DNA of 64,000 nt from Microbacterium keratanolyticum (GTDB lineage: Bacteria; Actinomycetota; Actinomycetes; Actinomycetales; Microbacteriaceae): the NCBI RefSeq assembly GCF_016907255.1, contig NZ_JAFBBQ010000001.1:2418001-2482000 (forward strand). The letters run 5' to 3'. The translations under genes and the position numbers were made by a program. The notes under the pieces are model-generated. The model was not told the origin of the DNA, did not search any database, and worked only from the letters and a program-made list of their open reading frames with translations. This document shows positions 25,650-33,847 of this stretch, one piece after another (the stretch's first letter is position 1; each line of letters opens with the position of its first letter).

Positions 25650-26684
25650 ATGGGTCAGAAGAAGAAGAAGACCGATCTCGATCGGGCGAAGAGCGTCGCT
25701 CCGAGTCTCGTCGCGAAGACCAAGAAGCGACTCGTCGTCGCCGGCGGGCGCTCGCACCCCGAGCTCGCAAAGGCCGTCGCCGCGGCGCTCGGCACGGAGC
25801 TCGCTCCCACCGAGCACCGCACTTTCGCCTCGGGCGAGATCTACTCGCGTTTCGATGTGTCGATCCGCGGGTGCGACCTCTTCCTGATCCAGTCCTTCGG
25901 CGAGCCCGTCAACGAGTGGCTCATGGAGACGCTGATCATGATCGACGCCGCGAAGCGCGCGTCGGCCAAGCGCATCACGGTCGTCGCCCCGTACTACCCC
26001 TACTCGCGTCAGGACAAGAAGGGCCGCGGCCGTGAGCCGATCAGCGCCCGACTCGTCGCCGACCTGCTCAAGACGGCCGGCGCCGATCGGGTCATGAGCG
26101 TCGACCTGCACGCTGCACAGATTCAGGGCTTCTTCGACGGCCCCGTCGACCACCTGTTCGCGAAGCCCGTGCTGCTGGACTACTTCGAGCGCACGCTCAG
26201 CGAGGAAGACCGGGAGACGCTGACGATCGTCTCGCCCGACATGGGTCGTGTGCGCGTCGCCGACACCTGGTCCGACAGCCTGGGCGCACCTCTCGCGATC
26301 ATCCACAAGCGTCGTGATCCCAAGGTCGCCAACCAGGTCACCGTGCACGAGATCGTCGGCACCGTCGACGGTCGCACCTGCCTCCTCGTCGATGACATGA
26401 TCGACACGGGTGGCACGATCGTCAAGGCCGCGCAGGCTCTCAAGGCGAACGGCGCACGCAAGGTCATCGTGGCGGCGACGCACGCGATCTTCAGCGACCC
26501 GGCAGCGGTGCGGCTGCAGGACGAGGCCGTCGACTCGGTCGTCGTCACAGACACGGTCCCTCTGGCCGCAGACCGCAACTTCCCGGGTCTCGTGATCCTC
26601 CCGATCGCCCCGCTGCTGGCTCGCGCGATCCACGAGGTCTTCGAGGATGGTTCGGTGACGAGCATGTTCGGCGGCGAAGCGTAA
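25650..26684 (+). CDS. prs: Ribose-phosphate diphosphokinase (PRPP synthase)
   Basis: Makes PRPP from ribose 5-phosphate and ATP for purine, pyrimidine, histidine and NAD synthesis. The 344-residue protein has the PRPP-binding loop LLVDDMIDTGGTI, the ATP-binding FASGEIYSRF and PYYPYSRQDKKGRGREPISA blocks, and VDLHAAQIQGFFDGP. It is some 18 residues longer than usual at the N-terminus, with a Lys-rich lead MGQKKKKTDLDRAK. GGAG at 25635-25638 is about 11 bases from the ATG. Pairing with glmU is a common actinobacterial arrangement. Confidence 0.95.
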   Translation: MGQKKKKTDLDRAKSVAPSLVAKTKKRLVVAGGRSHPELAKAVAAALGTELAPTEHRTFASGEIYSRFDVSIRGCDLFLIQSFGEPVNEWLMETLIMIDAAKRASAKRITVVAPYYPYSRQDKKGRGREPISARLVADLLKTAGADRVMSVDLHAAQIQGFFDGPVDHLFAKPVLLDYFERTLSEEDRETLTIVSPDMGRVRVADTWSDSLGAPLAIIHKRRDPKVANQVTVHEIVGTVDGRTCLLVDDMIDTGGTIVKAAQALKANGARKVIVAATHAIFSDPAAVRLQDEAVDSVVVTDTVPLAADRNFPGLVILPIAPLLARAIHEVFEDGSVTSMFGGEA

Positions 26685-26806
26685 CCTCCCGCCACATCAC
26701 AGCGCGTCCACAGTCGTGGCGCGTAGCGTCAGCGCGTGCGCGGAAGCATCCACGTGCAGAGGACGCCACGGCCGTGGCATCCGCTCTCACCGAGCAGGAG
26801 GAACGC

Positions 26807-27271
26807 ATGATCCGTACACCCCTGACCCCGTCTCGCACCCCGGCGCTGCGGATGGCGGCGGCGCTCATCGGCGTCGCCGGTGCCACCGCTCTCGCGGGCT
26901 GCGCGGCGCCCGCGACGCCCGATGCGGGCGCGGACGGCAGCGCTCCGGCATCGACCGACAGCGCGAGCGGCTCCTACAAGGACGGCACGTACACGGCCGA
27001 GGGAACCTATCGCACGCCCGAAGGCATGCCCGAGACCATCTCTGTGACGTTGACCCTTGCGGACGGAGTCGTCGAGGGCGTCGAGGTGACGGGCGACCCG
27101 CAGGCGCGCGAGACCGTCCAGTACCAGGGCCAGTTCATCGACGGGATCGCAGCCGTCGTGACGGGCGTGCCGATCGACGAGCTGAAGGTCGATCGCGTGG
27201 CAGGCTCGTCGCTCACGAGCGGCGGCTTCAATCAGGCCGTCGAAGAGATCAAGGCGCAGGCCGCGGAGTAG
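26807..27271 (+). CDS. FMN-binding-domain lipoprotein
   Basis: A 154-residue lipoprotein (lipobox LAGC, Cys32) with a spacer of about 25 small residues and then an FMN_bind domain from YKDGTYTAEG onward. The covalent-flavin site of such domains is a Thr or Ser in a D-x(2-3)-SGAT-like motif; here the matching stretch is DRVAGSSLTSGGF, somewhat degenerate. The next gene encodes ApbE, the enzyme that attaches FMN to this motif, which strongly supports the assignment. AGGAGG lies just before the ATG. Probably an extracytoplasmic electron carrier. Confidence 0.85.
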   Translation: MIRTPLTPSRTPALRMAAALIGVAGATALAGCAAPATPDAGADGSAPASTDSASGSYKDGTYTAEGTYRTPEGMPETISVTLTLADGVVEGVEVTGDPQARETVQYQGQFIDGIAAVVTGVPIDELKVDRVAGSSLTSGGFNQAVEEIKAQAAE

Positions 27272-27276
27272 GCGCC

Positions 27277-28164
27277 ATGCCCGTCTGGCCGTTCGAGGCG
27301 ATCGGCACGCACTGGGAGATCGAGACCGACGAGGTGCTCAGCCCGCGGCTGCGCGCGAGCGTTCGTGAGGAGATCACCGCGTTCGATCAGGCGTGGTCCC
27401 GTTTTCGCGCTGATTCGCAGATGTCGGCGCTCGCTGTGGCCGGTGGCGAGATCGCGGCGCCGCCGGACGCCGTGCGGCTGCTCGACATGTACCGTGCGCT
27501 GTCGCAGGCCACCGAAGGTGCTGTGAATCCGCTCATCGGCGACAGCCTGGCAGCGCTGGGCTACGACGCGGCGGTATCGCTGCGGGCGGACGCACCCCGC
27601 GCAGCGCCGTCGGACTGGGAGCAGCGCCTGCGGTGGTCAGAACAGTCCGTCTCGCTGGATGGGCCCGGAACCATCGATGTCGGCGCCATCGGAAAAGGTC
27701 GTCTCGTCGACCGCGTGCTCGCCGCGCTCGCGCCTGTGGACGGACGCGTGATCGTCGACGCGAGCGGTGACCTCGCGACGCGCGGAGCGCCGGTGCGGGT
27801 CGCGTTGGAGCATCCGTATGATCCGAGATCGGCGATCGGAGTCGTGACGATTCAGGATGCGGCGCTCTGCGCATCCGCGATCAATCGGCGTGCCTGGGGA
27901 GACGGTCTGCACCATGTGCTCGACGGCCGCACGGGACGGCCGGTGCGCACCTGGGCGGCGACCTGGGCGATGGCCCCCGACGCGATGACGGCGGATACGA
28001 TCGCGACGGCGCTGTTCTTCGAGGGCGGCACGGATCTCGCCGCGCGCTGGGGTGTGTCCTGGGTGCGCATGGGGACGGATGGACGTGTGGAGCAGTCTTC
28101 GGATGGCGTCGCCACGCTGTTTCTTGCCGACACGGCGCACGGACGGAGGGAGGGGCAGTCGTGA
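27277..28164 (+). CDS. apbE: FAD:protein FMN transferase
   Basis: ApbE splits FAD and transfers FMN to a Thr/Ser of a target protein. The 295-residue protein has the family blocks FDQAWSRFRADSQMSAL, SLDGPGTIDVGAIGKGRLVD, VIVDASGDLATRG and an AMAPDAMTADTIATALFF metal-site segment. The N-terminus (MPVWPFEAIGTHWEI) lacks a signal peptide, so it probably acts in the cytosol or is held by partners. It begins 6 bp after the FMN-binding lipoprotein and overlaps the following membrane reductase by GTGA, forming one unit. Confidence 0.93.
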   Translation: MPVWPFEAIGTHWEIETDEVLSPRLRASVREEITAFDQAWSRFRADSQMSALAVAGGEIAAPPDAVRLLDMYRALSQATEGAVNPLIGDSLAALGYDAAVSLRADAPRAAPSDWEQRLRWSEQSVSLDGPGTIDVGAIGKGRLVDRVLAALAPVDGRVIVDASGDLATRGAPVRVALEHPYDPRSAIGVVTIQDAALCASAINRRAWGDGLHHVLDGRTGRPVRTWAATWAMAPDAMTADTIATALFFEGGTDLAARWGVSWVRMGTDGRVEQSSDGVATLFLADTAHGRREGQS

Positions 28165-29711
28165 TCACATCGCTCATCGCTGTGCGACAGCGGGTTCTTT
28201 CGCTTCTCGGGATGCTGTCGATGTACCGGACGGTGCTGCTCGCACTCCTTGCGCTCGCGGTGATCGCCCTCGTGCTGTCGTTCACCGGGCTCGTCGGGGT
28301 GAATCCCTTGGCGCTCATGTCGTCCCTCCTGGTACTGGCCGCGGCGGTCGCGGTCGTGGATGCGATCGGCCAACGCGTGGTGCGCCGAGCCTGGCGGGTG
28401 GAATCGTCGCTCATCACCGCGCTCATCCTCCTGTTCGTGCTGCAACCCGGGATGTCCCTCGCTGAACTCGGCTCCCTCGCGGTGGCGGGTGCCGTCGCTG
28501 CACTGTCGAAGTACGTGATCGTCTGGCGCGGGCGTCACTTCCTCAATCCGGCGGCCGTGGGGGCGACCGTCGTGACCCTGGCGGGCATCGGCACCTTCTC
28601 GTCGTGGTGGGTGGGCACACCGGCGCTCGTCGTCCCCGTGGTGCTCCTCGGACTCGTCGTGCTGTGGCGCACCTCACGCGTCCGCATCGTCGCGTTCTTC
28701 GTCCTCGTCGCCGTCGCCACGGCGCTCGTGCGCGATGTCACGATCTCCGCGCAGTTCGGCCTGGCCTTCTCCGCGGGAGAGTCGCTCACGCTCGCGCTGC
28801 TGCAGTCGCCGGTGCTGTTCCTGGGCGCCTTCATGCTCTCCGAACCGCTGACCCTGCCGCCTCGCCGTTGGCAGCAGTTCACGGTCGCGACCGTCGTGGG
28901 TGTGCTCGTGGGCTGGCCCATCCTCGTGGGTGGTTTCGTGACTCTCGGGCAGGAGCGCGCACTGCTCATCGGCAACCTCCTGGCGTTCGCCCTGGCGTTG
29001 CGCGGAGGACTGCGTCTCACGCTCGCCGGGCGTCGGCTCGTCACCCCCACGGTGCACGAGCTGACCTTCCAGGTGGAGGGACGTCCGCGAGTCGTCGCCG
29101 GGCAGTATGTGGAGCTCGAGGTCCCGCATGCGCGCCCCGACGTCCGGGGTACACGCCGCGAGTTCAGCATCCTCTCCTCCCCGAGCGATCTTCCGGAGCT
29201 TCGTGTGGCGTACCGGGACGGCACACAGCAGCATCCGTCCAGTTACAAGCGCGCACTCCGGGACGTCCGGGTGGGGCAGACGCTGCGCGCGACGGGCGTC
29301 TGGGGTGACTTCGTGCTTCCTCGGGGAGAAGCGCCGGTTCTTCTCGTCGCGGCGGGGATCGGCGTCACTCCCTTCGTGTCCCAGCTGCGGGAGCTTCGGG
29401 CGCAGGGCGGTGACCGCGACATCGTCCTCGTGTACGTCACCGCGGAATCCGCCGAGCTGGCGTTCCGAGATGAGCTCGAGCGCTGCGGCGTGCGCGTCAT
29501 CGTGTTCACGCGCGACGAACCGCAGGAGCTGCCGGCGAGCTGGATGTGGGCGGCGGGTGCGCGCCTCGACGGCCCTCAGCTCGCGCGTCTGGTGCCCGAC
29601 CTGGCCGAGAGGCATGTGCTTCTCTCCGGGCCGCCGCGACTGATCGCCGACCTCTCGCCGGAGCTCCGGACCGCGCGCAGCGTGCGAACTGACGCCTTCG
29701 CCGGCTACTGA
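28161..29711 (+). CDS. RnfD/NqrB-like membrane domain fused to a ferredoxin-NADP reductase domain
   Basis: A 516-residue fusion. Residues 1 to about 285 hold about ten hydrophobic helices resembling the RnfD/NqrB fold (for example RGRHFLNPAAVGATVV). Residues about 290-516 form an FAD/NAD(P) reductase with FAD motif RREFSILSSPS and nucleotide motif LLVAAGIGVTPF. It could pass electrons from cytosolic NAD(P)H through the membrane to the FMN lipoprotein encoded upstream. No clear SGAT flavinylation motif was seen in the membrane part. The acceptor (quinone, iron or another) is unknown. Confidence 0.85.
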   Translation: MITSLIAVRQRVLSLLGMLSMYRTVLLALLALAVIALVLSFTGLVGVNPLALMSSLLVLAAAVAVVDAIGQRVVRRAWRVESSLITALILLFVLQPGMSLAELGSLAVAGAVAALSKYVIVWRGRHFLNPAAVGATVVTLAGIGTFSSWWVGTPALVVPVVLLGLVVLWRTSRVRIVAFFVLVAVATALVRDVTISAQFGLAFSAGESLTLALLQSPVLFLGAFMLSEPLTLPPRRWQQFTVATVVGVLVGWPILVGGFVTLGQERALLIGNLLAFALALRGGLRLTLAGRRLVTPTVHELTFQVEGRPRVVAGQYVELEVPHARPDVRGTRREFSILSSPSDLPELRVAYRDGTQQHPSSYKRALRDVRVGQTLRATGVWGDFVLPRGEAPVLLVAAGIGVTPFVSQLRELRAQGGDRDIVLVYVTAESAELAFRDELERCGVRVIVFTRDEPQELPASWMWAAGARLDGPQLARLVPDLAERHVLLSGPPRLIADLSPELRTARSVRTDAFAGY

Positions 29712-31252
29712 TCCGCCGCGGGATGCGGCGTCGCCTCCGCGTCTGACGTCTCCACCGGGGCCAGCGGCAGCCGTACCGTGAAGGTCGTATCGCCCGGCTC
29801 GCTGTCGACGCGGATGGTGCCGCTGTGGCCCTCCACGATCGCCTTGACGATCGCAAGGCCGAGACCGCTGCCGCCGGTCTGCCGCGCGCGGGAGACATCG
29901 CCGCGCGCGAAGCGGGCGAACAGCTCCTCGCGGTGCTCCGGGGCGATCCCCGGCCCGTCATCATGCACGCGCAGCACGGCCGTGTTCTTGTCACGTTCCA
30001 GCCGGAGAGTGACCTGTGTGCCCGCAGGCGTGTGCGTGCGCGCGTTCGCCAGGAGGTTCACGATCACCTGGCTCAGGCGGCCGGAGTCACCCGTCACGAT
30101 GACGGGTTCATCGGGCAGCTCGATGTTCCAGGAGTGATCAGGCGCCGTGGGCCGGGCATCCGCCACGGCTTCGACGGCCAGTCGGGACAGGTCGACGGCG
30201 CTGTGCACGAGTTCGCGGCCCTCATCCAGGCGCGCGAGCAGCAGCAGGTCCTCGACGAGGCGCGTCATGCGCAGCGACTGCGCCTGGATGCGCTCCAGCG
30301 CCGTGTGGGTCGTCTCGGGGAGAGTCGTGTCGCGCAGCGAGAGCTCGGAGTAGCCGCGGATCGACGTCAGTGGGGTGCGCAGTTCGTGACTTGCGTCGGC
30401 GACGAAGCGCCGCATCCGCTCCTCATTCTTCTGTCGCGCGGCCAGCGAGGCGTCGACGTGATCGAGGAGCTTGTTGAGCGCCGCGCCCACGAGCCCTGTC
30501 TCGGTGCGCGGATCGGCCTCCGTGAGGGGAACGCGCTCCTGGATCTGCACGGCACCGCGGTCCAGCGGCTGGTTCGCGACACGAGTGGCGGTCGCCGCCA
30601 CCGCACGCAGCGGACGCAGGCCGAGGCGGATCGTGATCGCTGTCGTGAGCGCGAGCAGGATGAGTCCGCCGAAGGTCGTCAGCGCGATCGTCGTGAACAG
30701 GGCGCCGATGTTGCGCTGGATCTGCTCGCGAGGAAGACCCACGACGATGTTCACATCGCCGCCGAGCAGCTGCGTCGTCTGCAGCACATCGTGGGTCACC
30801 TGGTAGGAGCCGAGTGAGCTGATCGCCGTGGTTCCGCGGTTCTCAGTGATCGCAAGGCCCGCCTGCTGCATCTGCTGGGTCGTGAGCTCTGTCGTCGTGC
30901 CGTCGTCGCCGACGACGGCACCGGTGGCGGTGCGATCGGGCGCGATGATGATGAGCAGGATGCCCGGGGGGACCGAACGCCCGATCAGCAGATTCGTCGC
31001 GGTCGGCACGGTGTGTGAGAGCAGCGCCTGCTCGGTCGTGATCTGCGCGACGCGGTCGCGGTTCGTGAGCAGCTGCTGGCGCAGACCCTCTTCCAGGGTC
31101 TGGCCGAGCGTCGCGCTCGTGATGATCGCGATGATCACGACAATCAGCGAGACGAAGCCGATGACGGCGGCCATGAGTCGCGCCTGCAGCGTCAGCGGAC
31201 GACGCGGCGAGGGCGCGGTGAAGACGGCGGCGGGTGCGGGAGAGGCGCTCAC
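29705..31252 (-). CDS. Sensor histidine kinase
   Basis: A 515-residue membrane sensor. Segment 1 (about 26-50) and segment 2 (about 185-210) enclose an extracellular domain of about 130 residues; HAMP follows, then the dimerisation helix with phospho-acceptor His289 in DASHELRTPLTS. The ATPase part shows the N box VIVNLLANARTH, the DDGPGIAP box and a GSGLGLAIVKA box. The GTG start lies 22 bp after the regulator stop. Its 3' end overlaps the RnfD-FNR fusion gene by 7 bp, tail to tail. The signal is unknown. Confidence 0.93.
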   Translation of the reverse strand: MSASPAPAAVFTAPSPRRPLTLQARLMAAVIGFVSLIVVIIAIITSATLGQTLEEGLRQQLLTNRDRVAQITTEQALLSHTVPTATNLLIGRSVPPGILLIIIAPDRTATGAVVGDDGTTTELTTQQMQQAGLAITENRGTTAISSLGSYQVTHDVLQTTQLLGGDVNIVVGLPREQIQRNIGALFTTIALTTFGGLILLALTTAITIRLGLRPLRAVAATATRVANQPLDRGAVQIQERVPLTEADPRTETGLVGAALNKLLDHVDASLAARQKNEERMRRFVADASHELRTPLTSIRGYSELSLRDTTLPETTHTALERIQAQSLRMTRLVEDLLLLARLDEGRELVHSAVDLSRLAVEAVADARPTAPDHSWNIELPDEPVIVTGDSGRLSQVIVNLLANARTHTPAGTQVTLRLERDKNTAVLRVHDDGPGIAPEHREELFARFARGDVSRARQTGGSGLGLAIVKAIVEGHSGTIRVDSEPGDTTFTVRLPLAPVETSDAEATPHPAADQ

Positions 31253-31274
31253 GGTACTCAGCTGTCGGCGGATG

Positions 31275-32006
31275 CTACTGCGGCGACTTGATCATGTAGC
31301 CGACGCCTCGGACGGTGTGGATCAGCGGGGTGCGTCCGGCGTCGATCTTCTTGCGGAGGTACGAGATGTACAGCTCGACGACGCTGGAGCGACCGCCGAA
31401 GTCGTAGCTCCACACGCGATCGAGGATCTGCGCCTTCGACAGGACGCGGCGCTCATTGCGCATGAGGTAGCGGAGCAGTTCGAACTCCGTCGCGGTGAGT
31501 TCGATCTCGGTGCCGTCTCGCAGCACCTCGTGGCTGTCCTCGTTGAGGCTGAGATCGCCGACCTGCAGAATCGCGTCAGCGCCGTCGGATGCCGCACCGC
31601 CGCTTCGTCGGATCACCGCGCGCAGGCGGGCGACGACCTCTTCCAGGCTGAACGGCTTGGTGACGTAGTCATCGCCGCCCGCGGTGAGACCGGCGATGCG
31701 GTCGCCCACCGCATCCTTCGCGGTGAGGAAGAGCACGGGAACGAGGTTGCCGGCCTCGCGTAGGCGCTTGAGGACGCCGAGTCCGTCGAGGTCGGGCATC
31801 ATGACGTCGAGAACGAGGGCGTCCGGCCCGAAATCGCGCACGACCTGAAGGGCCTCGGTGCCCGATGCCGCGGTACGCACCTCCCAGCCCTCCATGCGCA
31901 GAGCCATGGCGAGCAGGTCGGTCAGCATTGGTTCGTCGTCAACGGCGAGGATGCGCAGAGGGGAACCATCCGGACGGCGAAGCTCAGGAGCAGGCAGATC
32001 GTTCAT
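31275..32006 (-). CDS. OmpR/PhoB-family response regulator
   Basis: A 243-residue regulator: receiver domain (acidic pair Asp23-Asp24, phospho-acceptor Asp67 in VLDVMMPDLDG, Thr/Lys switch in LTAKD and KPF) and a winged-helix output domain ending RKKIDAGRTPLIHTVRGVGY. It is the partner of the kinase 22 bp downstream. A GACAAT element lies six bases before the ATG, so its transcript may be leaderless. Targets cannot be inferred; the nearby redox module is one possibility. Confidence 0.94.
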   Translation of the reverse strand: MNDLPAPELRRPDGSPLRILAVDDEPMLTDLLAMALRMEGWEVRTAASGTEALQVVRDFGPDALVLDVMMPDLDGLGVLKRLREAGNLVPVLFLTAKDAVGDRIAGLTAGGDDYVTKPFSLEEVVARLRAVIRRSGGAASDGADAILQVGDLSLNEDSHEVLRDGTEIELTATEFELLRYLMRNERRVLSKAQILDRVWSYDFGGRSSVVELYISYLRKKIDAGRTPLIHTVRGVGYMIKSPQ

Positions 32007-32066
32007 GCTTCTATTGTCCTCGCTCGCCTATGAGTTTCCTATGAGGACTTTCGGGGATCGTCACTA

Positions 32067-32142
32067 CGCGAGAAACCACCCCCTGCCCGAGACGCACGTG
32101 CTGACGTGGTTTCTCGCGCGGGAAGTGGTTTCTCGGCAGGGG
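32067..32142. repeat. Intergenic inverted/direct repeat element (GTGGTTTCTCG units)
   Basis: CGCGAGAAACCAC (32067-32079) is exactly inverted at 32106-32118, and GTGGTTTCTCG appears again as a direct repeat at 32125-32135. The outer arms CCCCTGCCCGAG and CTCGGCAGGGG also mirror each other. The element fills most of the 153-bp gap between the response regulator and the HUMPS gene. It could fold into alternative hairpins and may be a family of dispersed repeats. No protein-coding content is supported. Confidence 0.7.
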
Positions 32143-32159
32143 AGAGCGACCGCGGGGCG

Positions 32160-32891
32160 TTAGCCGGGGTAGACGATCGGGGTGGCGTGCACGCGGGCGC
32201 AGGCATCCGTGAGAACGCCGAGCAGGTCACCATCCGCCGCGCTGAACGACTTGCCGTCGATCGCGAGCGGAGCGCCGAACACCACGACCGGGGCCCCGAT
32301 CGCGGGGCATCCGACGGCCTGCTCGATCGAGAGTCCGCCGACAGCCTGCACCGGCACGGTCGTCGCCGCCACGATGCCCGGAAGGTCGGTCAGCGGGGTG
32401 AGGCCCAGATGCGGGTTGGCGTTGCGGTGGTCGTACCCGATGTGGTGGATGACCATGCCGACACCGAGCGCCTCGAGTCGTGCGCATTCGGCGACGCGAT
32501 CCGCGGCACCGAGGTCGTCACCCATCACGAGCATCCCGAATCGGTCTCCCGCTTCGATGACCGCGGCGATCGTGGCGTCGTGGGCCTGACCCATGACGAT
32601 CACGGCGTCGGCGCCGGCGTCACCCATCATCTCGGCCTCGAGGTAGCCGCCGTCCATCGTCTTCAGGTCGACGATGATCGGCTTGTCCGCGAACTCCTTG
32701 CGCAGTGCGCGCACCGCGTGCAGGCCCTCGGCCAGCACGAGCGGCGTACCCACCTCGATCCAGTCCGCACCCGCCTCGACCGCGATCGCGGCCGTGCGCA
32801 GCGCTTCGGTGTTGTTGGTGAGATCGAGAGAGATCTGCACAAGCGGGCGGGTGAGGGATTCGCGGGTGATACCACGGATCGACGTCGACAT
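32160..32891 (-). CDS. HUMPS-family decarboxylase/aldolase (hexulose-6-P synthase or 3-keto-L-gulonate-6-P decarboxylase type)
   Basis: A 243-residue TIM barrel of the orotidine-decarboxylase suprafamily. The signature D-x-K-x-x-D is present as VDLKTMD, followed by AEMMGDAGADAVIVMG. Members either fix formaldehyde onto ribulose 5-phosphate (Hps) or decarboxylate 3-keto-L-gulonate 6-phosphate (UlaD/SgbH). The neighbours, an Ldh2-type reductase and a 2-hydroxyacid dehydrogenase on this strand with an isomerase opposite, favour a sugar-acid role. No hexuloisomerase (Phi) gene is adjacent. It is last in a three-gene unit, 5 bp from the dehydrogenase gene. Confidence 0.8.
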   Translation of the reverse strand: MSTSIRGITRESLTRPLVQISLDLTNNTEALRTAAIAVEAGADWIEVGTPLVLAEGLHAVRALRKEFADKPIIVDLKTMDGGYLEAEMMGDAGADAVIVMGQAHDATIAAVIEAGDRFGMLVMGDDLGAADRVAECARLEALGVGMVIHHIGYDHRNANPHLGLTPLTDLPGIVAATTVPVQAVGGLSIEQAVGCPAIGAPVVVFGAPLAIDGKSFSAADGDLLGVLTDACARVHATPIVYPG

Positions 32892-32896
32892 GCGGT

Positions 32897-33847
32897 TCAG
32901 GCCTTTCGTGTGGGGTGTACGACATTGCGCAGCGCTTCGCCGCGCAGATGAGCAGAGAGGTTGTGAGCGATCAGATCGGCCGCACCCAGGGGCCGGCCGC
33001 CCGCGGCGTGCGGGGTGAGGATCAGGTTGGGCAGGTCCCAGAGTGCGGAGTCCACGGGCAGCGGCTCGACGGTCGTCACGTCGAGCGCCGCGCCGCCGAT
33101 CCGCTTGTCGCGCAGCGCATCGATGAGTGCGCCTTCATCGATCGTCGTGCCGCGGCCGACGTTGATGACCCAGGCGTGACGGGGGAGTGCCGCGAGCAGT
33201 TCCGCGCTCATCGCACCATCGGTCGCGGCCGACGCCGGCAGGATCATGATCACGACGTCGGTCTCGGGGAAGAGCGCGGGGAGGTCCTGTGAGGTGACGA
33301 CGGTGACATCACCTTCAACGCGGGCCGTGGTGCCGACACCGGTGACCTGCGCCCCGAGGGCCGCAAGGTGAGGGGCGAGGGTCGAGCCGATGCTGCCGTA
33401 ACCCCAGATGACCACGCGCGCACCGCGCAGTGTTGAGAACACCCCGGGGCTCGGCTCTGGCTGGATGCCGCCGATCTCCTCCGCCCAGCGGTGGCCGATC
33501 TGCGCGCGCCCGAGGGTGTGCAGGCGACGCGCGGCCGCGAGGGTCAGTGCGAGCGCGTGCTCGGCGACGGGGGCATCGTGCAGCGAGCGGCCGCTCGTGA
33601 TCACGATGTCGTCGCGGAAGCCTGCGGCGAGGGCCGCGTCGCTGCCGGCCGAGAGCAGCTGCACCCATTTCAGGCGCGGCAGGTTTGCAACCGCGTCCTG
33701 AAGCAGCGAGGCGCCCGCACCCCAGACGACCAGCGCTTCGGCGTCCCTGTGCTCCGCGGGAATCGCGGCGGTGGGGTCGAAATGCACGACCTCGACTCCC
33801 TCGAGGGTGGTCTCGAAAGCGATCAGGTTCGGGACGAGCAGCTTCAT
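32897..33847 (-). CDS. D-isomer specific 2-hydroxyacid dehydrogenase
   Basis: A 316-residue NAD(P)-dependent dehydrogenase. The nucleotide motif is VVIWGYGSIGSTL; the catalytic Arg lies in INVGRGTTIDEG, the Glu in VTTVEPLP and the His in LTPHAAGG. It would interconvert a 2-keto acid and a D-2-hydroxyacid, for example glyoxylate, hydroxypyruvate or a sugar acid. Its start overlaps the stop of the Ldh2-family gene by 4 bp, so the two probably act in one pathway. Exact substrate unknown. Confidence 0.9.
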   Translation of the reverse strand: MKLLVPNLIAFETTLEGVEVVHFDPTAAIPAEHRDAEALVVWGAGASLLQDAVANLPRLKWVQLLSAGSDAALAAGFRDDIVITSGRSLHDAPVAEHALALTLAAARRLHTLGRAQIGHRWAEEIGGIQPEPSPGVFSTLRGARVVIWGYGSIGSTLAPHLAALGAQVTGVGTTARVEGDVTVVTSQDLPALFPETDVVIMILPASAATDGAMSAELLAALPRHAWVINVGRGTTIDEGALIDALRDKRIGGAALDVTTVEPLPVDSALWDLPNLILTPHAAGGRPLGAADLIAHNLSAHLRGEALRNVVHPTRKA

